From Bidens hawaiensis (Eukaryota; Streptophyta; Magnoliopsida; Asterales; Asteraceae), in NCBI GenBank assembly GCA_021521415.1, contig JAIQDT010000832.1, forward strand, positions 310,001 through 374,000: a DNA stretch of 64,000 nucleotides. Direction: 5' to 3'. Made by a program: the position numbers and the translations under genes. This document shows positions 45,995 through 57,143 of the stretch, piece after piece. Position 1 is the first letter of the stretch. Every line of letters begins with the position of its first letter. Under the pieces are notes generated by a model, which saw only the letters and a list, made by a program, of their open reading frames with translations, did no database searches and was not told where the DNA came from.

Positions 45995-46119
45995 TGTTGT
46001 CACATCAAGATAACACGTTTCTTCCAGAAATTCATTAACAATCTTCTCAACATAGCTGTTGGTGTCGGTCATCTTCACAGGTATAATTTTTGAGTTTATG
46101 TTAATGAATTGATTTACGT
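45995..46119 (-). pseudogene. Fragment of an unidentified coding exon, upstream part
   Basis: Minus-strand frame with VKMTDTNSYVEKIVNEFLEE and TCYLDVTT up to the solo LTR target site. The frame does not continue directly into 43637, so an indel or an intron lies in between. Cut on its other side by a further LTR-like sequence at 46120. Confidence 0.35.
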
Positions 46120-46975
46120 TGTAACAACTCGGGTTTTTCATTTATCAAATACCCGACCCGCTTTCGTTTTCGGGTAATTTTTAATCAATAAAATGTCACG
46201 TTATTTGAGTTAATATTATTTTATTAATATTTGTTTATTATATTTAAGCAATATATGTATGTATGTATGTATATATACATACATATATATATATATACAT
46301 ACATATATATATATACATATATATATATATAATAACTTTGGATTATATACAATTCTTACCCTACACTAAACTTTAATCTTTGTTTATTTCCACCTTATAA
46401 CTTCAAGGACCAATATGTAATTTAAATTAAAAGATTATAATATTCAGGACCCAAACTCATACCCAAGTCCAAACCCGTAAACCCAGACCCGTATCCATGT
46501 TTAACCAAAACCCGAATTAATTTTCTTGAGCCCTAATCTTCGTTTATTTTTGGAATTGATATGTGTTTTATGATCTTTGCTTATAAACGTCCTCACCAAC
46601 ATAACTAATAAGGAATCAAAGATCAAATATTATATGACTTAATGTCATTAACGAACCGTCTAAACCCGCTCTTCAATATATAAGATTCATATCACTAAAA
46701 CCCAATTAGATCTGCAGAAATCACCTTCTCACCATCGCCAATTAAACCCATACAATTAACCGTGTTTTCGTTGCTGTTATGTTGAGTTCTTGATCATGTA
46801 CCCGCCGTATTTTTGATCATTAATTAGATCCTCAAAACAATGCTGTTTAAGGTAATTAATACATCCATACTGATCGTTGTAAGTTGTATAACGTTAACCG
46901 TAACATTTATTTAGTTATCAATTAGTGGATTGATCAAATGGATCTTTATAGGGTTTATATGTAATTGGGGTTAAT
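46120..46975 (+). repeat. Probable LTR start of another gypsy element, truncated
   Basis: Begins TGTAACAACTCGGG, a common start of plant gypsy LTRs, and has a TATA-like AATATATAAG near 46675. No matching right end was found before Athila-like sequence begins at about 46976. Contains a mixed GTAT/AT/ACAT microsatellite at 46255-46332. Confidence 0.4.
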
Positions 46976-48070
46976 CGCTAATGAAATGATATACGGTCGC
47001 TCGATTGATACACAGCTGATGAAAGTGGCTGGGGCGATTGAATATAAAAAAAATGTCCTTTAAAAATTGTAGTTGTTCTACGTTAAGCAGGAAATGATAT
47101 TATTACCAATGTGCTAACGAACTCTCGGAACTTTTGAAATATATAATATAACAATAAAAAAAGGGATGGTTTGCATATCTGATTTGGAATGTGTCGGTAG
47201 GCCCAACTAGCTTTGATCGTCCTCTTTAGCAGTTTTTATATATAATAATTTAAAAACGGTGAAACCGAATTTCGATGCTTAGGGAGGATTACCATAATCT
47301 GAAAACTTTGAGATGGTAAGAATTAAATGCACTCAAACCAGCACACCACCACATGTCCATATTTTTACGAGCTTAGAAATAGTTATATATTTTAGGGTGA
47401 TATAAAAGATTGAAAAAAAGAAGTATGTTTTGAAAGTTATGTGTATTATCAAAAGTTGTTCAAGAAAAGTAAATGCTTGTGAAGAAAGTTATGTATTGTA
47501 AAATGCCAAAGAAGCATTCTTTAAAGTTAGAAAAATAGGCCAAAGATGCACATACTAGACGGGACTTAGAGTTTACGTGTTACCTTGGGGATAGTGACTC
47601 TCAGGATAAACTATTGGGGCTCGAAGGTTCTTAGTCAATAAATATCAAATTAGGAATTTATAAGACAAAGTCCAATAATATTTAAGAATAGCTCGTATGG
47701 CCTTCACATGACCATTCATCCATCAAATACCACCGAGTGCATCTAATTAGTACCATCAACGAGTCCTTAGCTCATGGTGATTTGTCGAACCAGTTTGCTT
47801 CGACTCTAGTCTTCTAGCTCTCTTTGTCTGAGATGGGGTAGGTGTAGCCTTAATTTTTGGACATAAAAAGTTTAATGCAAAAGGGGGGCTTGATTGGCTG
47901 GTGGCTGGGTTTAAGTGGACAAAAATATCGGCAATCGCGGTCAATATGTCGAGCTGTTTCTTGTGCTTTGATAATGATTAATAATCTGGGAGTTTGTTGT
48001 TTTTCACTTGGTTATGATCCTGTGTAGATTTCTTTTTCAGGGACGAAAATGTCTTAAATGTGGGGATGTT
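46976..48070 (+). mobile_element. 3' internal remnant of an Athila-like element
   Basis: 46980-47030 resembles 63575-63620 (ATATGGTCG(T/C)TCGATTGATAC block after pol). It ends with a PPT-like AAATGTGGGGATGTT at about 48056-48070, directly before the LTR at 48071. No reading frame is preserved. Confidence 0.55.
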
Positions 48071-48672
48071 TGATGTGTTGTAAAACACACTTACGTTCCG
48101 TATCTTTTTATCACATTTTAAGTGCTTTATCGTATAATAAATAATGCTTTTAACTAGTTTTAACTTGATCTTACAAAGTTTATTATTTTGTGTAGGTAAC
48201 GAGTTTTACAAGAGAAAAGGTTCGGGTTTTTGAAGACAAAAGAGGCATTTTTAATAAAGTTTAAAGACTAAATCCAAGGCCCGACCCAAGCCCACATGTA
48301 GAAAACCTTTCATGCATAATATATAATATATCATTAAAAAAATAAATACCCTAGCAGCTGGTCCGATCGGGATTTTGGCAGCGACCAAGGAGGAAGAAAA
48401 AAGCTTGGTGGAAGGTTTGTAGCAGCAAGGAGAGGAAGAAGAAGGTCAAGGAAGTCTTGGTAAAGCAGCTAGAGTCCATCGTCATCCATAAACTCAGCCC
48501 TAATCTTAAGTATAAATCTCATAAACTTTGTTCTTTTGTTCAAGATTCATATCTGGTTGATTTTATCTTGTTTGAACTCTTTACTTTGTGTTTAGAGATT
48601 TTTTGGGGGTGTACAACCGTAGGGTTTAGTTGGGTATGTTAGTTAGTTAAAATCAGCGGGTAGGCACCTTCT

Positions 48673-50223
48673 TAGAGACCGAGAGGTGATAGTAAGTAAG
48701 GTCGTCTCATAGCTTTTACTTGTTAGGATTAGGATCGCGCGAGAGCGGGTTCGGTTCTTGTCGGGATTGGGTTTGTGAGCGATTAGTTGACCTAGTTTAA
48801 GTTAAACTAAATTGTTCCTCTATCCTTGATTGCGTAGTATTCGTCTTCATTAGGGTAGTGTGTCGATGAGACCGAGAGGAGAGTCGGCATTAGAGCACTT
48901 TAACAATTCGTCACCCGGTTAGTTCTTAAAATCAACTAAGTGTAGGTTAGGGTTTGTTAGTGAGACCGAGAGGTGATCTAGCTTTCTTGAGTGAACCTTA
49001 GTTAGGGGTGTACACGGACTGGACCGGATCGGACGAGAGCATTTCCGTGTCCGCCCTTTAAGCTTTTGACGGACAAACGGACGGTTCACGGACACTCTAG
49101 CGAACAAAAATTCATGTCCGTGTCCGTCCATTAAGAAATTGAGTTTGTTCGTGTGCATCCATGTCCGTCTGTTAATATTTTAACGGACGTTAATAGACAA
49201 TAATGGAAAAACGGACACTAATGGACATTAATGGACAAACGAACATGTGAACATTAATGGACAACGAACACAAATGGACAAATATAAACGGTTACATATT
49301 AATACCAAACATAAATCTAAACAACTTTACATACAAATTTGGAATTACACCATATAACATCCAAATATACTTAACACTTAATATATTAACATAAAGTGGA
49401 TCACTATAATAAAAGTGTTATTAATAACACTAGAAATTCCACAATTAAATTACAATACTGGATAGATCTAAACATTAGCGATACCGAACGTAATCGGACG
49501 AACGTTACCGGACGTTCACGGACACTATCGAACGGACTTGGTCCTTATCCGTGTTCGTCCGTTAAGATTATCGAACGAAATTTTTGTGTCCATGTCCGGT
49601 TCATTTATTAAACGGATGAACATAAACGAACTTCTTGCCGAACGGACGCTCGGACGTCTGAACGGACGTCCGGTTCGCTTACAGCCCTAACCTTTGTTGT
49701 GTCATCTTTAGACACCGGTGTGGTGAGATTCTTCAATCCATTAGCTTATTATTCCTTCAATAGGATTCTTAACAAGGTATACGTTTTCCCCATTGTTAGA
49801 GACCGAGAGGTGATAGGAAGTAGGATCGTCTCATGGCTTTTACTTGATAGGATTAGGATCGCGCGAGAGCGGGTTCATTTCTTGTCAGGTTTGGGTTTGT
49901 GAGCGATTAGTTGACCTAGTTTAAGTTAAACTTAATGGTTCCTCTATCCTTGATTGCGAAATATTCGTCTCCATTAGGGTAGTGTGTCGGTGAGACCGAG
50001 AGGAGAGTCGACATTAGAGCACTTTAACAATTCGTCACCCGGTTAGTTCTTAAAATCAACTAAGTGTAGGTTAGGGTTTGTTAGTGAGACTGAGAGGTGA
50101 TCTAGCTTTGTTGAGTGAACCTTAGTTGTGTCATCCTTAGGAACCGGAGTCGTGAGATTCTACAATCCATTAGCTTATTATACCTTCAATAGGATTCTTA
50201 CCTAGGTAGACGTTTTTCCCACT
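48673..50223. repeat. Tandem duplication of about 430 bp in the LTR of F
   Basis: Copy 1 is 48673-49002 plus 49698-49797 (split by the MITE). Copy 2 is 49798-50223. Both start near AGAGACCGAGAGGTGATAG and end near AGGATTCTTA, with many substitutions between them. Confidence 0.85.
49003..49689. mobile_element. hAT-type non-autonomous element
   Basis: 687 bp, ends TAGGGGTGTACACGG...TACAGCCCTA, flanked by 8-bp target repeats ACCTTAGT (48995-49002) and ACCTTTGT (49690-49697). The second LTR copy, without the insert, confirms the site. The interior is built from many GGACA/TGTCC-type words (CCGTGTCCG). No transposase. Confidence 0.85.
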
Positions 50224-50535
50224 GATAAATCTTATTTTCAAAGTTTCGTCTAGCTTTCTTAATTTAAGTCTTTTAAGTTAATTTAAGTTAGGTTTAGTAG
50301 TTAATAATTAAAAATCATTTAAATTATATTATTCTTAGGTGAGTCTTGGTTAGAGTTAAGTATTAAGTACGTTTTTCTCGTGTCCTTGTGTTCGATACTC
50401 GGACTTCCTTAGGTCTATACTATTAGTGATCGGTACACTTGCCGGTTGTGTGTGGATTCGTTAGGATTTTCGTTCAATAAATTTAAAGCTTAGTTGCGGG
50501 TCATTTATAAAGAGTATCATTATACACACATCAAG

Positions 50536-50557
50536 TTTTTGGCGCCATTGTCGGGGA
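50536..50557 (+). other. PBS of element F, tRNA-Asp type
   Basis: TTTTTGGCGCCATTGTCGGG, close to the TGGCGCCGTTGCCGGGGA PBS of Athila/Tat elements, two bases after the LTR. Confidence 0.88.
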
Positions 50558-50710
50558 CACGGTTAGAGGCGTATTGAGAACGACTTGAGTTAGGACTTAC
50601 CTTGTTTACTACTTGTTTTTCTTATTTGTTTTGTTTGTTAGTTTAAAGTAGTTTAGCTAATTTTAGTTTACTTTGTTTATTTTAATAGTTGTATATGACG
50701 TACTCGATCT

Positions 50711-52245
50711 CTAGGACCACCAGAAACCGAAGGATTTTCCGAACCAGAGAGAGAGCTTCGTGAGAGACGTCGTACAAAACCGTCTTCCAGTTCATCTACG
50801 TCCGTCAGTAATACATTCTCTTCTCCAACTTTTTCTGAACCCGTCATTAGGGATAGGATTATGGGCGACGTAAATCCACCACCGAGGAGGACAGTTGCAG
50901 ATCGGGCCCGTCCGGTCGACGCTGGCGCCAGATCCAGCATTGCTCCACCAGCTATCGGAGTTCTCACGACTTGGCAGATTCCATCTAATATTCTGAACAC
51001 GATTGCTCATTCTGCTCAATTTCATGGGTTGCTCCATGAGAACCCACATGCTCATCTCACTCGCATTACACGAATTTGCGACACGTTTCATCTTGCCGGA
51101 GTATCCGAAGATGCCATCAAACTTCGCATCTTTCCGTTCTCACTCGTTGATCATGCGAGTCTGTGGCTTGAGTCCATCCCACAGGGATCCATTGCTACTT
51201 GGGCTGCCATGCAGACCCAATTTCTTGAAAAATACAATCCTCCGGCTAAGGCCGCTCGTTTGCGTAACCAGATTCATTCATTCCAGATGGAGGATACCGA
51301 GAGCTTCTACGAGGCGTGGGAGAAGTTCAAAAGTCTACTTGATTTTTGTCCGAACCACGGCCTACAAGACTGGGCGGTTGTTGAGAAGTTCTATAACGGA
51401 GTGATGTACGCGACTCAGAGCATGCTCGACACGGCTGCGGGAGGTAACTTATTGACAACGAAGGATACTGATGAGTGCATTGATTTGTTTAACGGGTTAG
51501 CCATGAGTGGATACCAGCGACCACCCGCTAAGAGCACCAAAACCGTCGACTCCTTATCAAGCGGCATGCATTTGGTCGACACGAGCACCGCACTTGCAGC
51601 ACAGGTGGAGGTGTTGGCAAAGATCGTGAAGGACCTGCATGTGAAAAGTAAGTTATGCGAGATCTGTAGAGGGGGGCATGATACCATTCAGTGCCCCGTA
51701 GGTTTCCAGGAGGAGGCAGTCGACTTACCGAAATCAAAACTCTTTCAATTCTTATAATTCGGGGTGGAGAGGTAACCAAAATTCCAACTGGAGGAACGGA
51801 AATCAGTCCGGCTTCCAGCAGCGTCAGAGCCTATTACAGGATTCCGGTGAGGGAACGAATATTGGGGAGAAGAAGCCCACGTTAGAGGAGATGATGGCAC
51901 AACAGACACAGATGTTGTTGCAGCTTATGACTTGAGAGGACTCCCGTCACAAAGAAACTCAAGAGAAATTTCGGGAGCACGAGTCATTCATGAGAAATCA
52001 AGGAGCGTCAATTCAAAATATTGATCGGCAGATGGGAGAGATAGCAATTCGTCTAAATGAGAGGTCGCCAGGTACACTTCCAAGTAATACCGAACAAAAA
52101 TCCGAAGGCATTCGCGAAGGCTGTGACGACAAGGAGCGGTGCAGGGGCACGTAGCGAGCCCGTGATTCAGGAGGCGACGAGAGGAGTCGTTGACGAGCCT
52201 GTGGTAGATTTAGAGGAGCAGGTAGACGATGAGATTCAGTTGTAG
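50711..52245 (+). pseudogene. Gag of element F, broken
   Basis: An in-frame stretch from about 50711 through 51757 holds a Glu/Arg-rich start (SEPERELRERRRTK), the capsid block FHGLLHENPHAHL, LFPFS-like FPFSLVDHASLWL, FLEKYNPPAKAARLRNQI, ESFYEAWEKFKSLL and FYNGV. The zinc knuckle CEICRGGHDTIQC (spacing C-x2-C-x3-H-x4-C) ends it. A shift follows near 51740. The rest (GWRGNQN, EEMMAQQTQMLLQLM, NPKAFAKAVTTRSG) is in other frames with stops at 51935 and 52243. Confidence 0.85.
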
Positions 52246-52257
52246 TCTCCACCGGCC

Positions 52258-52976
52258 ATGGTGAATCAGAGGCATATCCCAGGAAGTACAACACAGGTCG
52301 AGAATCAGCCATTACCCAGCACACCACTGAGAGTCTACAAACCTAGACTTCCATATCCCGGGAGAGTCCGTAGGGATAGAGACGAGGAGCAGAACTCCAA
52401 ATTTCTTGATCTTTTGAAGCAGCTTCATCTTAACATTCCATTCCTTGAGGGACTCATGCAAATGCCTAAATATGCAAAGTTCCTTAAGGATATTCTTTCG
52501 AATAAAGAGAAGTTAGCTGAAGTCTCTTCCATCCTCTGAGTGCTGGTTGCTCTGCAGTCTTGCAGAGAAATTTAGTAGAAAATATGTCCGATCCTGGGAG
52601 TTTCACGATTCCCTGCATCTTGAGTGATAATACGGTTGTTCATGCACTGGCAGATCTTGGTGCTAGTGTTAATCTCATGCCGTATTCCGTGTATCGCAAG
52701 TTGGGTCTAAGCAAACCAAGGCCTACCCGTATGAGTATCCAGCTTGCTGATCGTTATGTGAAATACCCTCGAGGGGTGGTCGAGAACATGCTTGTTCGTG
52801 TCGACAAGTTCATCTTCCCGGTGGACTTTGTCATCTGGGACATGAACGATGACGATAGTGTCCCACTTATCTTGGGCCGACCATTCCTTGCCACTGCACA
52901 GGCGTTGATCGACTTCTGCGAGGGTAAGTTGATCTTAAGAGTTGGGGATGAGAACGTCACCTTTGACATTCTATAG
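52258..52976 (+). pseudogene. Gag-Pol linker and aspartic protease of element F
   Basis: LDLLKQLHLNIPFLEGLMQM is the conserved Athila linker, then a stop at 52537 and a new frame from 52560. Protease: ALADLGASVNLMPYSVY (active site Asp-Leu-Gly), and a second half with LILGRPFLATAQALID. Stop at 52974. Confidence 0.85.
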
Positions 52977-53213
52977 TCACCGAAACACCCCAAGTCTGCT
53001 GATGACTCCTTATACTTCATTGATACCATCATGGAGCATGTCGGGGAGTTTCTCAGCGTAATCTGTGGAGGATCTGCCTCCGACACCCAGATTCTCGATA
53101 GGGAGATTCCAGAGATAAAGATGGTTGCCATGATTAATCAATCCTTAGATGACGACACCGAGTCGCATATCCCTGAATCTGGTGTGTCTGGTGAGATCGT
53201 ATGAGACAATCTA

Positions 53214-54210
53214 ATGGAACGACCTTCAGTCGAGAGTCCTCATTCTTCCTTAGAGCTTAAGGATTTGCCTTCCCACCTTGAGTACACGTTTTTAGATGAA
53301 GAGAGGAAGTTGCCGGTTATCAATGCATCTGCTTTGACGGAGGTCGAGAAGGAGAAGTTGTTGAGGGTGCTACGAGAGCACAAAGAGGCGATTGCATCGA
53401 AGATTATCGACATTAAGGGTATCAACCCTTTGTTTTGCACTTATAAAATCCTCATGGAGGATAACTTCAAAACTGTCGTTCAGCCGCAACGACGGCTTAA
53501 TCCGAAAATGCAAGAGGTCGTAAAGAAGGAGATCATTAAACTCCTTGATGCTGGGATCATTTTCCCCATTTCTGATAGTACTTGGGTGAGTCCAGTCAGG
53601 TGGTTCTTAAAAAGGGTGGCATGACTGTCGTCACCAATGAGAGGAACAAGCTTATTTCCACTAGGACTGTGATGGGATGGCGAGTCTGCATCGACTATCG
53701 CAGACTGAATGATGCCACCATGAAAGACCACCTTCCTTTACCCTTCATTTATCAAATGTTAGAGCGTTTAGCAGGTCAGCAGTACTACTGCTTCTTAGAT
53801 GGTTTCTCAGGGTACTTCCAGGTTATGATAGCTCCCGACGACCAGGAGAAAACCACTTTTACCTGCCCTTACGGAATGTTTGCCTATAAACGTATGCCGT
53901 TCGGACTGTGTAACGCTCTTGCCACATTCCAGAGGTGTATGGTGGCCATTTTCCATGATATGATCGAGGACTCCAGGAGGTGTTCATGGACGATTTTTCC
54001 GTATTTGGGCGTTCTTTCTATCATTGTTTGTTTAATCTTGAGAGGATGATGTCCCGCTGTGTCGACACCAACCTAGTCCTTAATAGGGAGAAGTGTCATT
54101 TCATGGTGCGCGAGGGAATTGTTCTGGGGCATCGGATTTCAAGTGCGGGGATAGAGGTTGACCGCGCAAAGGTTGAGACCATTTCTAATCTTCCCCGCCC
54201 ACTTCTGTGA
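53214..54210 (+). pseudogene. Reverse transcriptase of element F, two shifts
   Basis: LPSHLEYTFLDEERKLPVI opens the Athila RT region. YKILMEDNFKTVVQPQRRLN follows, then a shift near 53600 to VCIDYRRLNDATMKDHLPLP, CFLDGFSGYFQVMIAPDDQ and PFGLCNALATFQRCM. A second shift near 53980 leads to the catalytic FMDDFSVFG and to ISSAGIEVDRAKVETI. It ends before FLGHAGFYRRFIKDFS in yet another frame. Confidence 0.87.
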
Positions 54211-54790
54211 GATCCATTCGTAGCTTTCTAGGTCATGCCGGGTTCTACCGCCGGTTCATTAAAGATTTTTCTAAAATCGCGAGACCCATGACCAAACTTT
54301 TGGAGAAGGATGCTCCATTTTTTTTTTCTGAGCAGTGTATCAAGGCATTTGATCTTCTGAAAGACAAACTCGTTAACGCCTCGATCATGGTTGCTCCCGA
54401 CTGGTCGTTACCATTCGAGTTGATTTGTGACACGAGCGACTTCACAGTCGGAGCGGTTCTTGGACAGCGGAAGGATAAACACTTCCATTCGATCTACTAC
54501 GCTAGCCGGACCTTAAATGGCGCATAGGAGAGCTATACCACCACCGAAAAAGAGCTTTTAGCGTTGGTGTTTGCTTTCGATAAATTTAGGTTGTATCTGG
54601 TTCTGTCCAAGACGATTGTTTACACGGATCATGCAGCTATTCGATATCTTTTCAGCAAGCAGGATGCTAAGCCTTGTCTTATCCGATGGATCTTGTTGCT
54701 TCAAGAGTTTGATATAGAGATCCGTGATAAAAAGGGGGCCAAGAATGTGGCGGCCGATCATCTTTCACGTCTAGAGGGAGTTGATTTAGG
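54207..54790 (+). pseudogene. RNase H region of element F, one stop
   Basis: FLGHAGFYRRFIKDFSKIA, then CDTSDFTVGAVLGQR (first catalytic Asp), a TAG at 54526, [31 protein letters not shown] and [10 protein letters not shown] (last Asp). One stop in an otherwise continuous stretch. Confidence 0.87.
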
Positions 54791-55506
54791 AGATTTGGGG
54801 GTCAGGATCGACGATCGTTTTCCGACGGAGAGTCTCATATTTGTTACGGCAAAGGAGGAGGGTTTCCCATGGTTCGCTGATTTCGCGAACTATCTCGCTG
54901 ACGGGTACCTCCCGAAGATTCCTTACCAGCAAAAGAAGAAATTCTTTGCTGACATCAAATTTTACCTTTGGGACAACCCGTATCTTTTCCGCATCGGTGC
55001 TGATCAGCTTATTGGGAGGTGTGTAGATGTCAAGGATGGATGGAAAATTCTGAACCATTGTCATATGGGACTAACAGGAGGTCACCACTGTGTGAGTTCA
55101 ACGGCGAAGAAAGTCTTTGATTATGGTTTGTATTGGCCGTCTAACTTTAAGGATGCTCATTTGTTCGTTAAGAGTTGTGATCGTTGCCAAAGTGTCGGCA
55201 ACATTTCTTCGCGAAACGAAATACCCCAAAATGCTATTCAAGTTTGTGAGGTTTTCGTTGTGTGGGGCATTGATTTCATGGGACTGTTTCCATCTTCGTG
55301 TGGGAACAAGTACATACTCGTGGCTGTTGATTACGTGTCTAAGTGGGTTGAGTCCAAAGCTCTACCCACGAATGATGCCCGAGTGGTAGTCCGTTTTCTA
55401 AAAGTCTATTTGCTCGTTTTGGAGTCCCGAAAGCCTTGATCAGTGATTGAGGTACTCACTTCTGCAATTCACAGATGGATAAGGCATTGCAGCGTTATGG
55501 GGTGAT
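54791..55506 (+). pseudogene. Integrase of element F, truncated by E
   Basis: Zinc-binding domain ([22 protein letters not shown]), then the core with [20 protein letters not shown] and the first Asp in [11 protein letters not shown] frame slip occurs near 55410. The second Asp is in a SD-stop-GTHF block near 55440. The sequence ends at ALQRYGV where the LTR of E begins, so the catalytic Glu is absent. Confidence 0.87.
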
Positions 55507-57128
55507 TGATGTGCTAAAAGTAGTCAAATAATTATTAACTAAATATAAGCTAATCTTGACACTAAGTAATGATTCTAGACTCTTAAACTTAACTTAAACT
55601 ACTAACCGGCAAGTGTACCGGTCGACTCTAGTACACTAAGTAAGTCCGGACATCGAACCCACGAGACTCTATAAATTACGTATACTAGCTAATTAGACTC
55701 AACTACAAGACGTGACTATTTAATAATAATGTTTGAAGGGTGGTTTTAAACTAATTATTAATCAACTAAACCTAACCCTAATTAAATAAAATATAATAAA
55801 CTATTAAAACACTTAGATTAACTCAGATGATGAAAATAACTACCTAGGCTAGAATCCCCAATGTCACGACAATCAATCAAATGGGAAACTTAAGTTATGG
55901 AATTGGGATCGTAAAATAGACCATTGACAGAATACCCGAACAGGACCCTTGACCTTCAAGAAGACACCTATGGATTTCTAACAAGTTTTAAGACTCACCA
56001 GTTTTATAAATTAAACTTCCTTAAGGTTATTTAATAATTTATGTCTAAGTATCTTTATGACGAAATCCTACCTTACAGCGCGGAAATCAAAGATAGTTAA
56101 GAAGACTCAATTGACTTAATAGACTAAGCTGACAATCAATCCTAGACGGACTCCTTACGAAGAACTAAATCTAGAAATCTTGACTAACAAAGATCTATCA
56201 ATAACCTATCACCTTACAGCTTTCTAGGCTAGCAGCTCACTTTTATCTATTTAATTGATTTTATTGTTTCTATGATTTTAATGCATATCAATCATAAACT
56301 AGTCAAGAACACACAGTAAATGACCTAACAAAACCCTATCCTATGAAACAATCACCAAGGGTAATGTGAAACAATAAATCCAAGTAAATAAAACCAAGCA
56401 ATCATACGCATCAATTAATTCAAACTCAACACTTTACTTAGAACATAAATCCATAACGAAAAGAAATCCCAATCAAAATCAAACCGAACAAAGGTTCATC
56501 ACAACCTAGGTAGTTTATGAAGTTTAGCCTAGCATCATATAGTCTAAATCAAACAAAGCAAACAAAACTGAAAACATGGTGAAATAATGAGAAACGAAAG
56601 ATTAAAGGCGATAAAACTCGTAGTCTTCGATCTTGAACGTAAAGATTTTCACCGGCTATTCTCGTGCCTTCAAAATCACCAACAAACTAGTAAAATAGCT
56701 CCAAGAACTCTCCAAAATCGTCTGGTGGCTTCAGGTTATGTCAGGTTTAAGTTAAATGTGTTTAAATAGCGAAAACAAGGCCCGACAATAACCAAAAACG
56801 AATTAAAAACCCATCAGTAGTGCCTAGACGCCGCGCTAAGGGCTTTTTGCCTTTCCCCTAGGCGCGGCGCGGCGCGCTTCTCCAAGGGGGCCGGTCAAAC
56901 CGGCCCGGTCTTACCGGTTCTCTGTTCCGGTTCTTCCTGACGCGTTCCGGATCTCCGTTTCGGCTATTTTTAGCTCGTTTTTCGCCCCTTTTTAATCACG
57001 ATCAAATCCCGGAACCTACGACACACAAAAACGTTAGTAGTATACAAATCTTGACTAAAAACGAACAAAAGCAATTAAAATATTAAATAAAATAAACAAG
57101 GGAAACATATATATTTTGCATTATATCA
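55507..57128 (-). repeat. 3' LTR of element E
   Basis: TGATATAATGC...AGCACATCA on the minus strand, 1622 bp. It holds a CpG-rich block at 56820-56890 (GGCGCGGCGCGGCGCGC) that is CpG-depleted in the partner LTR. It is 65 bp longer than the partner, mainly from a block near 56222-56268 missing there. Confidence 0.82.
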
Positions 57129-57143
57129 AATATCCCCACACTT
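57129..57143 (-). other. PPT of element E
   Basis: AAGTGTGGGGATATT on the minus strand, directly before the LTR start TGATATAATG. The same junction pattern is seen for F (GGGGATGTT then TGATGTGTTG). Confidence 0.8.

Larger units (their letters stand above)
48071..50533 (+). repeat. LTR of element F, with internal duplication and a MITE
   Basis: TGATGTGTTG...ACACACATCA (inverted ends), 2463 bp. It has a PPT on its left and a PBS on its right, so it serves as 3' LTR of the left remnant and 5' LTR of F. Confidence 0.8.
48071..55506 (+). mobile_element. Ty3/gypsy Athila-like element F, 5' part, cut by E inside integrase
   Basis: LTR 48071-50533, PBS for tRNA-Asp, gag, protease, RT, RNase H and half of integrase in order. 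The Gag block FHGLLHENPHAHLTRI and protease LADLGASVNLMPYSVY are Athila/Tat signatures. Frameshifts and stops occur in every domain. The 3' half is missing from the window because E inserted at 55507. Confidence 0.88.

Noticed and set aside
46255..46332. GTAT/AT/ACAT block as a cruciform origin or attachment site
   Set aside because: It is an ordinary compound microsatellite with no other supporting feature.
48071..48096. TACGT target repeat pairing 46115-46119 with 48092-48096, which would make 46120-48091 one LTR
   Set aside because: The PPT at 48056-48070 and the TGATGTGT/ACACATCA ends show that the LTR of F begins at 48071, so the TACGT match is chance.
56587..56769. 60-codon frame (56587-56769 and its copy at 61790-61972) as a small gene
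   Set aside because: It lies inside both LTR copies of E. Conservation follows from LTR identity, and no start context or homology supports it.
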